A stretch of 64,000 nt of DNA from Apium graveolens (GCF_009905375.1 NC_133648.1:89654631-89718630), one strand, 5' to 3'; counted from the first letter of the stretch, positions 1 to 11,811 are shown. Notes: generated by a model from the sequence alone, not told the origin. Translations and numbers: made by a program.

Positions 1-2707
1 AGGATACCCAACGCACATATTGGCCTAGCAAGGTATTATATCCCGTATAATACATAGCTCACACTGGACCACCGCCATGGCCTCTTACGCAACCATCCAA
101 TCCATAAAAACATTTTTAACCAAAGGAGTCCAATCGAATGACATCCTTAACAATAACTCCTCATTTCACATGGTCCGGAGTCATCTCAACAACCGATGGC
201 GAAATAACTAGGACAATTATTTATTCGCTAATCTCAACTCAACATTCCACTATATAGAGTAATTTGTAGTGAAATATTAAACGTATAACTATTATGAACT
301 TAGAATAGGGAGACAGTACTTGCAATATAACACATGGAGGTTCGAGAATTCTTGCATGATATAATTAACAATCTGATAAGTAGAATGGTACACTATTCTG
401 AATTTAGAATAGTACAGAAAACTTGCAATATATCATAAGAAAGTTCAGGAATACTTGCCTGATATATGAATAAATAAAGTAATTCACTATTCTGGATTTT
501 GAATAGGGGAGAAAACTTGCCTGGTATGCTCGATAACTTCTTACTATAACTCTGCCTTATAACGGCTGGCTACTGACTCCGTCTAATACTTGACTGCACT
601 CATTGCTACCCGATTCTATAAATAAAAGGACTATCTTAATTGACAGAACCAAACTCAATCGATGTAACTATACATCTTGACGTCTACCCGGTCGTTTGTA
701 ACTAATCATGGCATTTTAAAATTGTAAACATATAGTATGCATATCATATAACACATTATCATGTTATTCATATAACACGTAATCACATATTTCATGTAAC
801 ACATAAGTCACATTGCCAAAACCTAGGTCTCAGTACGTTTAGAATTGAAATTGGGCCAATAACGGTATTTATCGATCAAATACTAACTCAGAATGATTCA
901 CAAATCAAATGACCTTTAAATACAAAAGAAATTAGGTCTCGGAAGTATTTTTTTTGGAAGCGGAATGTTTTTCTGAGTCTGTACGCGTTCGTTTCGAATT
1001 AAACGGACGAACGGTTTATTTATTACGAATAAAATAAGAAATAAATAGGATTGAATCAATTAATAATAATATTAATTGATTTAAATATCTAAATATAAAT
1101 TTTAAAAGTTTAAAAGAAATTTTAGGATTTATTGGAATTAATTATAAATAATTATACTTTATTTAACTATTTATAAATAAAACTAATTGATTAAAAAAAT
1201 TAAAAAATTAATTAAATCCATAAATAATTAACTAAAATAAATTATAAATAATAAAATCAAATTGGATTTTTAGAAAATAATAAAAGAAAATAATTTTTGG
1301 AATGTAAAATAATTAACTGAATAATTTTTAGAATTAAAAGAAATGGTTTTTGATAATAAGAAATGAATTTTGAATTATTTATAAAAGAAAATACCATAAC
1401 CAGTTTTTAGGGTTTTAGTTTTGGGGAAAAAGATCGAAACCGGGTCGTTTTAAATCAGAAAACGGGTCAAGTGGGTCAGAGAAATGGGTCGGGAGTGTCA
1501 ATAACCCTACCGGAGCAACACCAGATTCCGACGACGGCCAGGAATCCGGCAGAACTCTGACGGGACTCTAAACCATCCCGTTTTTCACCGATTCTCAGCC
1601 GAACTCGAGCCTTTCAACTCTACTAATTCAGTCACGGCTTAATCAATCACGGAGCAACAACAAACACCTGGGAATCATCTTCTCTGTCGAGAAATCGACG
1701 AAGTCGAAGCGAAGCCGACGGTTTTCCGGCCGAGCTTCATTCCCGGCGATTACACCACCAGTTTCAACCGTTTATATCTCAAATCAAACTTGAAATCAAT
1801 ATAAATCTATTAAAACTATCCAAACAATCATCCAATCAACATATATATCACAAGATTCGATTGAAAGTAACAATTAAAATATAATTTGATCTATATCTTA
1901 TATCAATCATTTAATCGGTTTATACCCATGAATCGATTGTAATTTAACTGATAACACTAATCATATCACTCAAACAAACAAACAATCACTAGATTGCAAA
2001 CCCCTAAATTCGAAGGTAAGGAAAAAATCGAAATTTTCGATTGAATTACCCTTTGATGCAGTTGATGGTATTAAAGGAAGAGGATGATGAGGGCTTCAAT
2101 CCTCTTATTCGAGCTTCGAAACAGATATCAGAGTCACCTTCAATCTTCCGTTTGAATTCTCACAGCTCAAGAACACCCCCACAACTAATTTGTATTTTCT
2201 GAATTTTTAATAAAAATAAACAAAATAAATAAAAATTCTGCAGTTATTTATATTTACGGAAACTCAATACCCTAAAATAAATTAAGGGGGTTTTTATCCC
2301 TTAATTATAATAATTAGGCCCAAAAATAATAATTATGGGGAATAATATTAAAAGTAATAAAATATAAAATTAATATCAAAATTCCCCAAAAATTGTGAAT
2401 AATTCAAAAATACAAAAATTATGGGTATTTGAGATATGTATAATTCTATAAAAATAAAAAAATGAATTTTGTGGGCTTTGACATCCCAGTGGGGTCCCGG
2501 TCCGTTGAATTTTGAAAAACCAAAACGATTCCTAAATTAATAGAAAACCCCGAAAACACATATAATACATTCAAACACACATAAAACGAGATAAAACGAG
2601 TACCTTGATAAAGTTGTTAATAAACATGCATCCAGATTGCGGATCGATTCATATAAATGCATTTTAAAACACATAACAATCAATCGAAAAATTTTATAGT
2701 CCACACG
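1..2707. other. AT-rich noncoding DNA, probable remnant of a long LTR
   Basis: No reading frame of convincing length or composition is present. About 900-1400 and 1790-2700 are very AT-rich, and 1420-1760 is richer in G and C with short CGGGTC-type words. The general style (degenerate repeats ending in 'acttgcc', blocks of T/A runs, a GC-richer block) resembles the 4-kb LTRs of element C at 30816 and 39689. I therefore suspect a long chromovirus-type LTR in minus orientation, but I cannot align it or find TG...CA ends. Element A was later inserted at its right end. Confidence 0.35.
285..540. repeat. Three degenerate repeats of about 95 bp
   Basis: Three units begin near 290, 392 and 485. Each has a small inverted repeat (ACTATTCT, 6 nt, AGAATAGT in the second unit), then 'acttgcaatat' or 'acttgcct' and 'catgatata'-like words. 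The inverted arms are kept better than the rest. Function unknown. Confidence 0.5.
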
Positions 2708-3290
2708 TGTTATGGATTAAAAACTAGGGTATATGATTGCTGTATTTATTACTAAGGAACGTGAGCTTCGAGGCTCGATTTGACTGCTCTTGTGTTTCAT
2801 GACTCAATCTGCCTTAACAAGATGCCTACGTACCTTGCTGATTGCCAATGATCAAGTCAAAAAACGTAGTTCTAATTTGTGGGGTGATGCCCCTTATATA
2901 GATGTTGGGAGTCCTTGAATTGGACTTGGAATAGGAGACTTGGTGGTCAAGTCTCTGAATTAGAATGGACTTTGGAGTCCTAGGAAGTAGGGAGCTGATT
3001 CCTTATCCCATGAGGTTCCTTGGAGGCCAATCTACAAGGATTTATATCCCCACCAGGACTCATCTTAATAGCTATTTTTCTCCCTTATTAATTAACTATG
3101 AAATTAATTAATATTCAGGGTTTTGGGCCTTCTTTGTTCCATCAGGCCTGATCTGGTCCATCATGCCTGATCAATGTGTTAACCTTTTTGGTCTGAATAT
3201 CATACATCTTCTAATTGGGCCTTGTAGCCCAAATCATGCATAATTAATGCAATATTAACTATGTAATCATGATTTATTTATTCCCTATCA
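2708..3290 (-). repeat. Element A 3' LTR (583 bp)
   Basis: Direct repeat of 11831-12395, starting TGTTATGG and ending CCCTATCA. It holds a TATA-like word (TATATAAG on the minus strand, 2893-2900) and 'TTAATTAATATTCAGGG'. Relative to the other copy it has an extra segment of about 20 bp near 3145 ('cctgatctggtcca'). Confidence 0.95.
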
Positions 3291-3312
3291 TTTGCCCCCC
3301 AACTTTTGGGAA
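3291..3312 (-). other. Element A polypurine tract
   Basis: On the minus strand the sequence next to the 3' LTR reads AAAAGTTGGGGGGCAAA and is followed immediately by the LTR end TGATAGGG. This is the expected position and composition of a plus-strand primer. Confidence 0.8.
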
Positions 3313-3420
3313 ACAGTGACTAGGTTTCGCAGATTTTAAGTTCATTTGTTCCCTTACAGGGTATCGCTTTTGCGTAAAGTATGGAGCAACCTACACATTT
3401 ACAACGATTTGCTTTTATCC

Positions 3421-3715
3421 CTATTATTTAGGAATTATCTTAATTTCCAGGAATTTTCCTTGAATTCTGGGATTTTTCCTTAATTTTCTGGATTTTCCCC
3501 TTAATTTTCTGGATTTTCCCCTTAATTATGGGATTTATCCTTAATTCTGGGATTTTCCTTAATTTCCAGGAATTTTTCCCTTAATTTTATGGATTTTTCC
3601 CTCAATTCTGGGATTTATCCTTAATTTCCAGGTATTTTTCCCTTATTTCTGGGATTTTTCCTTAATTTTCAGTATTTTTTCCCTTAATTCTGGGATTTTT
3701 CCTTCTTTTTCTCTC
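3421..3715. repeat. Degenerate short tandem array, about 21-27 bp units
   Basis: Roughly a dozen copies of a unit like TTAATTTTCTGGATTTTCCC. Two neighbouring copies near 3480 and 3501 are exactly 21 bp apart. The array is noncoding and lies between the antisense ORF and the 3' LTR of element A. Confidence 0.8.
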
Positions 3716-3726
3716 TTTTTTTACAC

Positions 3727-4110
3727 CTGGTTCGACCAGGAATCCTGTTCGACCAGGATCCTGGTCGAATTAGCCTCTATTGTGCCCTGGTCGACATGAT
3801 TTCGAGGAGGATTCTTCCGAGCAGGAATCCTGGTCGAATTTCGGCCTGGATTTTCATATTTTTTTTTCGAGTAGGAAATTTTCGATCAGGATTTTCGGTC
3901 AGAATCCTTCGTCTTGACCGAATTAGCCATTCTTTTAAGCCCTGGTCGAAATTATTTCGACCTCACACCTTTCGATCATGATTTATACGTCATTTTTGGT
4001 CGAATACGATTTGATTCTGGTAGTTTTAACCCTCCTTCAAGTCATGGTCGGAGGTATTTTCGACCTTGTCCTTTTAACTAGAAATTGAATTATAATTCTG
4101 ATCGAATGGG
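3727..4110. repeat. Cluster of palindromic CGACCAGG/CCTGGTCG repeats
   Basis: At least eight copies or variants of CGACCAGGA and its complement CCTGGTCG occur here. At 3748-3769 two head-to-head copies form a perfect 22-bp palindrome with half-site TTCGACCAGGA. The downstream copies are increasingly diverged (CGATCAGGA, GGTCAGAATCC). Noncoding on both strands. Confidence 0.75.
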
Positions 4111-4140
4111 ATCAGGATTTTCATTTTTTTTTATTTTTGA

Positions 4141-4215
4141 AATAAACAATATCTTGGGCCCATTTTTCTGGGCTTAAATAAACAATATTTTGGGTCCATT
4201 TTTCTGGGCTTATCT
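4141..4215. repeat. 36-bp tandem duplication
   Basis: The word AATAAACAATAT starts at 4141 and again at 4177. Each copy continues to 'ttttctgggctta', so there are two units of 36 bp. Confidence 0.8.
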
Positions 4216-4260
4216 GGGTTTTGTATTTGGGCCCTTATTCTTTAATTAACCGGGGCCTTT

Positions 4261-4410
4261 TCTGGGCTTAAACTTGGGCTATCCTCCTTTTTTGACTGGG
4301 TTCTCCTTTAATTCAAATATTTGGGCCCTTTTCTGGGCTTAAACTTGGGCTATCCTCCTTTTTTGACTGGGTTCTCCTTTAATTCAAATATTTGGGCCCT
4401 TTTCTGGGCT
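4261..4410. repeat. 71-bp tandem duplication
   Basis: TCTGGGCTTA begins at 4261, 4332 and 4403. The two complete units are almost identical and a third begins. They sit just upstream of the first recognisable antisense exon of element A. Confidence 0.85.
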
Positions 4411-5773
4411 TATCTTTATTGGGCTCATTCTTGATAATAACCAAAATTGGAGGAATAGTTTCGTCGGGTTAAGGTGGGAGAATGGTGACTGGGGAACCCT
4501 CTTCAGATCTTCCTTCGGGAAGGTTAGTGATGGTAGCCTCAAATCCATTCACTTAACCCCCGAGGAAACTATCATTTATAATGAACTTACTCGGGATGAC
4601 GGTACTACTACCAGCTGGACTCTCTTAGAGGAGTTTTCCCTCATCCATGTGGGGCTATCCTCTGTTTCTCAATACGGTATTTTTCTTCCCTTCTCAATTT
4701 TATTTCATTTCATACATTATTAACACCACTTATTTTGTTTTTTCTTTTGTTTTGCAGCTGCTAAGGAGATCAACGAGGATAACATGCCTCTCGTCGAGGA
4801 GACTGCTAGGATGAAGAAGGCTCGTCTTGCAGGCCTAAATGCTCGAGGAAAGGCTACGGAGCCTAGCTTCCTACGGAAGCACAAGGAGCCCATGGTGGAG
4901 GTTCCAGCTGAGGGAGCTGAGGGCCATAGTGCCCCTATCACTACTGCTGCTCCTGCCCCTGCTGCTACGGGCGCCTTTCAGCCTCTCTGGGGATTTCGTC
5001 CAGGGGATACCGTGGTTGGATCCACGAAGCATGCCTGGGATTGGTCTTACCATGGCGTAACTCCCAAGGACTTCACCGATGTGGTGGCCACTCCTGACTT
5101 GGAGAGAATAAAGCTCATGGGAGCTCAGTCCTTAGCCTCGGTATGATTATTTCTTGGAATTTATTTTTCCTTCTTACTTATGGCATCCACTTGCCTTACA
5201 ATTTTGTTTATTATTTCGTTTCAGTCTAACGCCTACTTCCAAGGTGCTGTGAGGCAAGCTGAATCATGGAAGAGGGCTTCTGACAAAGCTGATAATGCCC
5301 TCAGGAGGCAGCAATAGAAGTATGCCGCTTTAGAGCGGAAGCTGAAGCGTAAGGAGGAGGAGTTAGGATAGTCCAATGCTGAGCTGGTGGTGCTACGGGC
5401 CGAGAAAGATAAGGCTATTGATAACTACTTGGACTCAGAGGAGTTTACCCAGTCCATGAGGGTGATGGATGATTCAGTCTTCCCTGGGTTTTTTAGGACC
5501 GGCTGGGACACGGCCCTCGGGACCGTGAACGAGGCCTGTCCTGATATTAACCCGGCGGACTATGTCTGTCCTGATGACGAAGCTTTACTGCAGAGGTTTC
5601 GTACCCGAGTGGTTGTCTCGGATCATATCCCTCAGGACCCGCTTCTTCCTCCTCCCGAGTCGTCTTCCAGGCCGGCTGAGGATGATAGCTCTTCTTCCTC
5701 CGAGACGACAGAGACTTCCAGCGAGAGCGGAGGAGATGATGATGTGGATGTCGAGGGCACATCTGCTCCTTAG
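4370..5773 (+). pseudogene. Antisense ORF of element A, three exons
   Basis: A coding frame runs opposite to gag-pol. Exon 1 is open from about 4370 to 4676, with no clear ATG. Intron 1 is 4677-4757 (GT...GCAG, 81 nt). Exon 2 is 4758-5140. Intron 2 is 5141-5224 (GTATGA...TTTCAG, 84 nt). Exon 3 is 5225-5773. The frame is kept across both junctions. Exon 2 has a charged start (ARMKKARLAGLNARGKA), and exon 3 encodes a probable coiled coil (SWKRASDKADNALRR) and an acidic, serine-rich tail. Two in-frame TAG codons (5315 and 5369) break exon 3. I recognise no domain. Extra ORFs, some antisense, are known from Tat-type elements, and placement between integrase and the 3' LTR fits them. Its role is unknown. 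Confidence 0.7.
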
Positions 5774-6096
5774 AGCTTTTCCAGCCCTGCGTGGCTTATC
5801 TATTTTATCTTGTCCTCGAGACTTTATTTATCAGATTTTGTATTATTTATTTGAACTTGTTTTATTTATCAAACTTTATGCTTTCATCTCATGCACTTAG
5901 TTTACTTGTTTTGTTGCTGGAATCAAAACATATTTTGAAAACTTTCTATATTTCATAAATTGTTGGGATTCATCCCTTACACCAGTCTTAATAAACCTAA
6001 AAAAAACTAAAATATGCAAATCCTAAGCAAGCAAAGCTTCAAGATGCTTTTCAACCTACTTGTCACCTTGAAAAGTGAGAATCGTGCTCAACCGTT
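5774..6096. other. Noncoding gap between antisense ORF and integrase end
   Basis: The ends of two convergent coding regions face each other here. The sequence is AT-rich with 'ttgtattatttatttg' runs that could serve polyadenylation of the antisense transcript. No other feature is seen. Confidence 0.5.
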
Positions 6097-7220
6097 TCAC
6101 ACATAGTAAATCTTCAGGTTTTGTGCATGCCAAGTTCTCGGGACTTCAAAACCATCCATAGTCTCCAGCTTGTAGGTTCCTCTACCGCTCTTAACCTTGT
6201 ACGGTCCTTCCCAATTTTGGGCAAGTTTCCCTTTCTGCCCTACACCAGAAGCTTCCACCTTCCTCAAGACTAAGTCACCTTATTTGAAGAACCTTTCTTT
6301 AACTCTTAGGTTGTAGTAAAATGAAGCCTTTTTATGATATTCCACTATCTTCGCATGTGCCTCATCTCGCACTTCATCAATTAGATCCAGGGCTAACCTT
6401 TGCCCTTCCTCATTTTCCCCAGCATTGAAAGCTTGAATCCTGGGGGAGGAATGTGATATCTCTACAGGAACAACTGCTTCCACCCCATATGCTAACATGA
6501 AGGGAGTTGCTCCAGTCGTGACTCTACAGGTAGTCCTATAAGCCCATAGTATTGGGAGTATTTCATCCACCCAGTTATTCCTCGACTTCTCGATCCTCTT
6601 CTTAAGCCCATCCAGCATTATTCAATTCGCCACTTTCGCTTGCCCATTGGCTTGCGGGTGAGCCACAGAGGTGAATCGTAACTCAATTTCATTATCCTCA
6701 CAATACTTCTTGAATTCCTCATTTTTGAATTGTGTTCCATTGTCAGTGACTAGGATGCGGAGAATTCCATACCGGCACATGATATTTTCCCACAGGAATT
6801 GTGCAACTTGCTTAGTTGTGATTTTGGCCAAAGGCTTGGCTTCAATCCACTTAGTAAAATAATCAATGGCTACAATCGGGAACTTCCTTTGTGTCGTGGC
6901 CATGGGGAAAGGCCCCAATATATCCATTCCCCACATAGCTAAGGGGATGGGTTAGTTGATGGAGGTCAGCATCTCGGGGGGTAATCTAGCGACTGGTGCG
7001 TGCTTCTGACAGCGGTCACACTTTTTCACATATTCTTTGGCATCAGCCATCATTTCTGGCCAATAGAAGCCTAAACGGGTTATTTTATAAGCTAAGGCCC
7101 TGCCCCCCAAGTGTTGCCCACAGATACCTTAATGTACTTCTTCAAGAGCCAAGCGTGCCTCATCAGGCCTCAGACACCTTAAGTAAGGAACCACGAAAGA
7201 TCTTTTATACATGATTCCAT
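6097..7220 (-). pseudogene. Element A integrase
   Basis: Reading leftwards, the zinc-binding part (EVH, GICGQH, then CDRC) is followed by the core: WGMDILGPF gives the first catalytic Asp and LVTDNGTQF the second. At the position of the catalytic Glu, 35 residues after the second Asp, there is Lys (ANGQAKVAN). The next codons contain TGA. The C-terminal part continues through 6280-6618 and, after a TAA at about 6277-6279, to the end at 6097 (KLETMDGFEVPRTWHAQN). Further stops lie before the core (after LTSIN) and inside the HHCC region. In intact relatives this enzyme inserts the cDNA. Here it cannot be functional because of both the Glu-to-Lys change and the stops. Confidence 0.9.
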
Positions 7221-7399
7221 CTATCAAAAGTATCTTAATGCTTGAACTACCAATTTTCGTGCTTCAGTAGCATCGTTCGGGAACCAACCGATTTACATGT
7301 GAGTCTTAATGGGATCTATCCATGACGTCCCCAGACATATAGGAGCTACAAGCTTAACATCAATGCTCCGTGTCTTCAGAATGCAGAAGTACACACTTC

Positions 7400-7830
7400 C
7401 TGAACTTTCCTCTATCTCGGATGAATCAAACTTTGATAATGCATCAGCCTTAGCATTTTGCTCCCTCAGAATGTGCTCAATATGGCATTCATCGAATTGG
7501 GTCATCACAGCCCTTACTCGGTGAACATATTTAGCCATCGTATCATCCCTTGCCTCAAAATCTCCCTTCACCTGGTATATGACCAGCTTCGAGTCTCCAC
7601 AGACTTTTAAGTTCTTGACTCTAAGTGTCCCTGCTAAGCCAAGACCAGCTATCAGAGCTTCATATTTTGCCTCATTGTTTGGGGTTGAGAAGTCTAACTT
7701 CATGGCATACTCAATTAAGAACCCATCAGGGCTTTATAAAACCAAACCTTCTCCACTTAAATTTGTTTTTGATGCTCCATTAAAATAGAGAACCCAATAT
7801 TCTTTCTCCTTATCAACCTTTTCTTTGTCC
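7400..7830 (-). pseudogene. Element A second (archaeal-type) RNase H
   Basis: The segment begins with WVLYFNGASKTNLSGEG and continues after a stop at about 7731 with STPNNEAKYEALIAGL, GDSKLVIYQVKG and LREQNAKADALSKF. These are the hallmarks of the additional RNase H that marks Tat-lineage elements. The first catalytic Asp (usually in a 'DGA' context) reads Asn here (YFNGAS). Together with the stop this makes the domain dead. The following linker to integrase (7220-7400) also contains stops. Confidence 0.85.
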
Positions 7831-7899
7831 TCCTTATCAACTTCCTTGTCTTGAGGTATGGTATCTTGATGCCCCCCGACTTCTTGGTTGGGTATGGTA

Positions 7900-8430
7900 T
7901 ATTCCACCACGAAGTCAGCCAATGCCTGGGTTTTTATCACCGTTCGTGGCTTATACTTGATGTCGAATTCTCCCAACTCTATTGCCCACTTAATCAGCCT
8001 CCCACTAGCCTTGGGACTATGAATGATATTTCTCAGGGGTTGATATGTTAGCACCTCAATCTTGTGAGCCTGGAAGTAAGGACACAACTTTCTTGAAGCC
8101 ATTACCAAGGCTAAAGCAAACTTCTCAATAGTTTAATAATTCAACTCAGGTCCATGCAGAATTTTGCTGACATGGTATACGGGTTTTTGGATTTTCAGTT
8201 CCTCCTTAACCAACACAGCGCTCAAGGCATTTTCTAAAACAGCCAAATACAAAAATAGAACCTCATTCAAAGCTGGCTTGGCTAACAATGGGGTTTGAGC
8301 CATATATTTCTTTAACTCCTCGAACTCCTTCTGGCTTTCTTCACTCCATACAAAATCCCTAACCTTTTTTAATAACTTGAAAAATGACAAACTCTTATCC
8401 CCAGACTTGGAGATGAATCGTCCCAATGCA
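7900..8430 (-). pseudogene. Element A RNase H
   Basis: This domain directly follows RT. Visible blocks are PVYHVSKILHGPELNY, then a TAA stop, then KFALALVMASRKLCPYFQAH, VLTYQPLRNIIHSP and GRLIKWAIELGEFDIKYKPR. It would degrade the RNA strand during reverse transcription. The stop interrupts a frame that otherwise continues from RT. Confidence 0.85.
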
Positions 8431-9130
8431 GCAACCCTTTCAGTGAGCTTTTGAACATCTTTGATAGTTTTTGGTGGCTCCATGTCCAGAATTTCTTTTA
8501 TTTTATCGGGTTTGGCCTCGATCCCTCTCTTGGAGACCATCAATCCCAAAAATTTTCCAGATCCTACTCCGAAAGCACACTTCGTAGGATTTAACATCAT
8601 CTTGTGGTACCTCAGGACCTCGAAAGCTTCCCTCAAATGGGTTATATGGTCAGTCTTTACTAGACTCTTGACTAACATGTCATCAACATAGACTTCCATG
8701 GTCTTGCCAGTAAGATCCTTAAAAATTTTATTTACCAACCTTTGATAGGTGGCTCCTGCATTCTTGAGACCAAATGCCAGAACAAGATAACAATAAACAC
8801 CAAAGTCAGTGATGAATGATACCTTTGGGATGTCGTCCTTATGTATCTTGATCTGATTGTATCCGCTAAATCCATCCATGAAGCTCAGCATCTCATGTCC
8901 AGCAGTGGCATCTATCAAAGTATCTATCCTTGGCAACGAGAAACAGTCCTTAGGGCATGCGTTATTCAGATCAGTGAAGTCCACACACATCTTCCATTTC
9001 CTATTGGCCTTCTTCACCATTACAGGGTTTGCTAACCATTCAAGAAATTGTATCTCCTCAATGAATCCAGCCTCTAAGAGCTTCTCTACTTCCTGTTTTA
9101 TAGCTTCTTGCCTCTCTGGGAAAAACTTCT
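8430..9130 (-). pseudogene. Element A reverse transcriptase
   Basis: The frame is open from about 9120 down to 8133. Blocks in order are ANPVMVKKANRKWKMCVDF, LNNACPKDCFSLPRID, FMDGFSGYNQIKI, AFGLKNAGATYQRLVN, the catalytic VYVDDMLVKS (YVDD intact), and HLREAFEVLRYHKMMLNP. This is the Tat-type polymerase. A frameshift near 9125, within an A-rich stretch, separates it from the upstream linker, so it is no longer joined to protease in one frame. Confidence 0.9.
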
Positions 9131-9955
9131 TTTCTTTTGCTTCACTGTCTTCCGATTTGGATCCACATTCAACTTATGAGTAATCAATTCCGGGTCTATG
9201 CCTGGCATATCAGCTGCTGACCATGCAAACACATCACTGTTTTCTTGCAAAAATTTCACCAACCTCCCTCTAAGGGGCTCCTCTATTTTGGCTCCAACGA
9301 AAGTCACCTTCTCAGGATCCTTGGGAGCTAAAGGAATCGAGACCAAGTCTTCTGCTGGCTTCCCTCTTTTCTCATTATTCTCTCAAATATCCAAATATTC
9401 AATAGGCAGGACCTGCCCCCCGACTCCATCTGCCCTCAGTGAGGCCACATAACAACTTCTAGCCATTTTTTGATCTCCTCTTTCTTCTCCAATCCCATTC
9501 CGGGTGGGAAACTTCATTAATGAATGGTAAGAAGAAGGGACTGCCTTAAAGGCATGTACCCCTGTTCTTCCCATTATAGCATTGTAAGTCGAACTAGCCT
9601 TCACCACCACAAAGTCTAACATCTGTGTTGCTTGCCTTGGTTCCTCACCTATGGTTGTTGGCAACTTGATTATCCCTTCCACAGGGCGCTCTACTCCAGC
9701 AAATCCATATATCGGCATATCGGTCGGGGTTAATTGAGAATCATTTTAACCCATCCTTAAAAAGGTGTCATGGAGCAAGATATCCACTGAAGCACCATTA
9801 TCTACGAGGACTCTCTTCACTGGGATGTTTCCTATTATCGATGTTATGACCAGCGGATCGTCATGAGGAAATTTCACACCCTCTAGGTCAGAAGTATCAA
9901 AAGCCATTGTTACTCCTGTCCTGGCTCTCTTCGGGGCTTCTTCAACAATATGCAT
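9098..9955 (-). pseudogene. Element A protease and linker to RT
   Basis: The protease core is VKRVLVDNGASVDILLHDTFLRMG, with the DNGAS version of the aspartic protease active site seen in Tat elements. After a stop the same frame goes on through MPIYGFAGVERPVEGIIKLP and YNAIMGRTGVHAFKAVPSSYH. After another stop comes the pre-RT linker with VFAWSAADMPGIDP. In an intact element this enzyme cuts the polyprotein. At least two stops and one frameshift break it. Confidence 0.85.
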
Positions 9956-10013
9956 AACCTCTCTTGTATATACTTTCCTGGAGTTCTTGGATAATCCAGC
10001 AGCAGTTGGTCCT

Positions 10014-11795
10014 TCAAAACGTGTTTAACACAGGCCCTCGAGGCCGCGGCCCTCCAAAAATTGAATTTATAACCGGTCCTCTAGGCTGGGGATTCCGCAC
10101 CTGATCATCTTGGTCCCTCCTACGATCTTCAAAGTTCTTTCTTCCATTATTATTCCTATCCCCCCCGTCTCTAGTGTATTTGTTCAATCTTCCTTTTCGA
10201 ATGAGGAACTCAATTTCATCTTTCAGTTGTCTACACTCATCGGTGTCATGACCAACATCTTTATGAAATCTGCAATACTTGCTCTTATCTAGCTTGGCAG
10301 GATCAGCCTTCAAAGGTTTAGGCCAACGAACATCTCGATCTTTCTCGATTTCCATCAAGATCTGGATTCTAGGAGCATTCAGCTTAGCGTATTCAGTGAA
10401 CTTTTGCCCAGGTCCTCCCTTCTTGGGGGTTGAATCAGGGTTTTCCTCAGTTCTAGGATACTTGTCCTTAGCGATATATTCCAGATTAGTTTTCCGCTTC
10501 TTGCCTCCAGCGGGCTCATTACTCACTACGGTCTTCCTCATGCTCTCTTCCACCTTGATGTACTTCCCGGCCCTATCTTGGAGCTGCAACATGCTTTCAG
10601 GGGGGGTTTGGCCAAGGACATCTTGAAGAATTCATCCCTAGTTCCCTGTTGCAGTGCTATCATGGCTACCTTGTCATCAAGGTCCGGGACTTTTAAAGCC
10701 TCCTTTGTGAAACGATTCAGGTATTCTCTCAAGGATTCATTTGCTCCCTGTACAATGCTCATGAGGGATGCTGAACTTTTCTCATATACTCTCCCGCTGA
10801 TGAAATGCTTAATAAAAGCTTGATTTAATTCTATGAAGGACCCAATAGAGTTCAGGGCCAAACGACTATACCATCTTTGAGCCATACCCGACAGGGTTTG
10901 AGGAAAGGCCCGACACTTAATAGCATCATTCACGGGCTGCAACAACAGTGCATTAGAGAATGTCCTAACATGATTAGCGGGATCTCCCGTGCCATCATAA
11001 GATTTGATAGTGGGCATCTTGAACTTTCTTGAGATATGGGCATTCATTATCTCTTCAGTGAATGGCGGAGTAGGATCATCAGGATCTCCAAGGGGAAAGA
11101 GATTACTTGGATCAGCCCTTGGGACAACAGCCCTTCTCTGTATTGGACCATCCAGGTCTATGATAGGAGGAGGATTTCTCCCCCTAGGAGGTAGTGGGGG
11201 TCTGGTGGTCTGGTGTGCCTCCAATCGTGCTTCAGCCTTTGAATCTCAGCCTCGTGAGCCTTGATCCTTTCCTGCACTTCTTGGGGATTCATCCCTTGGG
11301 TGCTCCTAGGACGTTGGCTACCATCAGCCATCGGCTTTTTGCCAACACGTCTCCTTCTTGGGGCCACTTCATCATCCGAAGATTCAGAATCTCTCTCAGT
11401 GTAAGGACCAGAAAATTCCTGATCCTCAGGGATAGGAGCCAAACCTCGTATGTAGAGGGTGATCGCCCTCGTGCTTCACTCCGTCCAGCATGTCCACTTC
11501 CTCCAACCTCGGGGTAAAGGGGCATCCCATAAGGGGGTTAGTGGTTATAACAGTTAAATACTCGTACCCAATGGATCGAGAATTCACACGTGCATGTAGT
11601 TGTTGAACTTGAGGATTCGTACCTTGAATAGCCATTCCTTTGTGGCTGAGGTTCAGTTACCCCTATCTGGGCTTCTCCTTGGGTGGCTGCATAAGTTGAA
11701 TGAGGAGGTACCTCCACGGTTGACGAAATCACTTGGGTTGTCCCCGATGGTGTTCCTTCCTCAAGAGCTCTAATTGTTCTCCGTGTTCTCGCCAT
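10014..11795 (-). pseudogene. Element A gag
   Basis: The start is probably MARTRRTIRALEEG at 11795, about 36 nt inside the 5' LTR boundary. Frameshifts near 11540-11630 and 11430 divide the N-terminal part. The retrotransposon gag domain follows (KMPTIKSYDGTGDPANHVRT, QRWYSRLALNSIGSF, ESLREYLNRFTKEAL). After another frameshift near 10560-10590 comes a basic region and an atypical zinc knuckle (YCRFHKDVGHDTDEC), then an RG-rich tail. It would build the capsid shell. Broken in at least three places. Confidence 0.9.
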
Positions 11796-11811
11796 GGTTG
11801 TTGTTGTGCTT

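Noticed and set aside
4784..5146. The antisense ORF of element A as an independent host gene
   Set aside because: It lies fully inside the LTR-bounded element between integrase and the 3' LTR, where Tat elements are known to carry extra ORFs.
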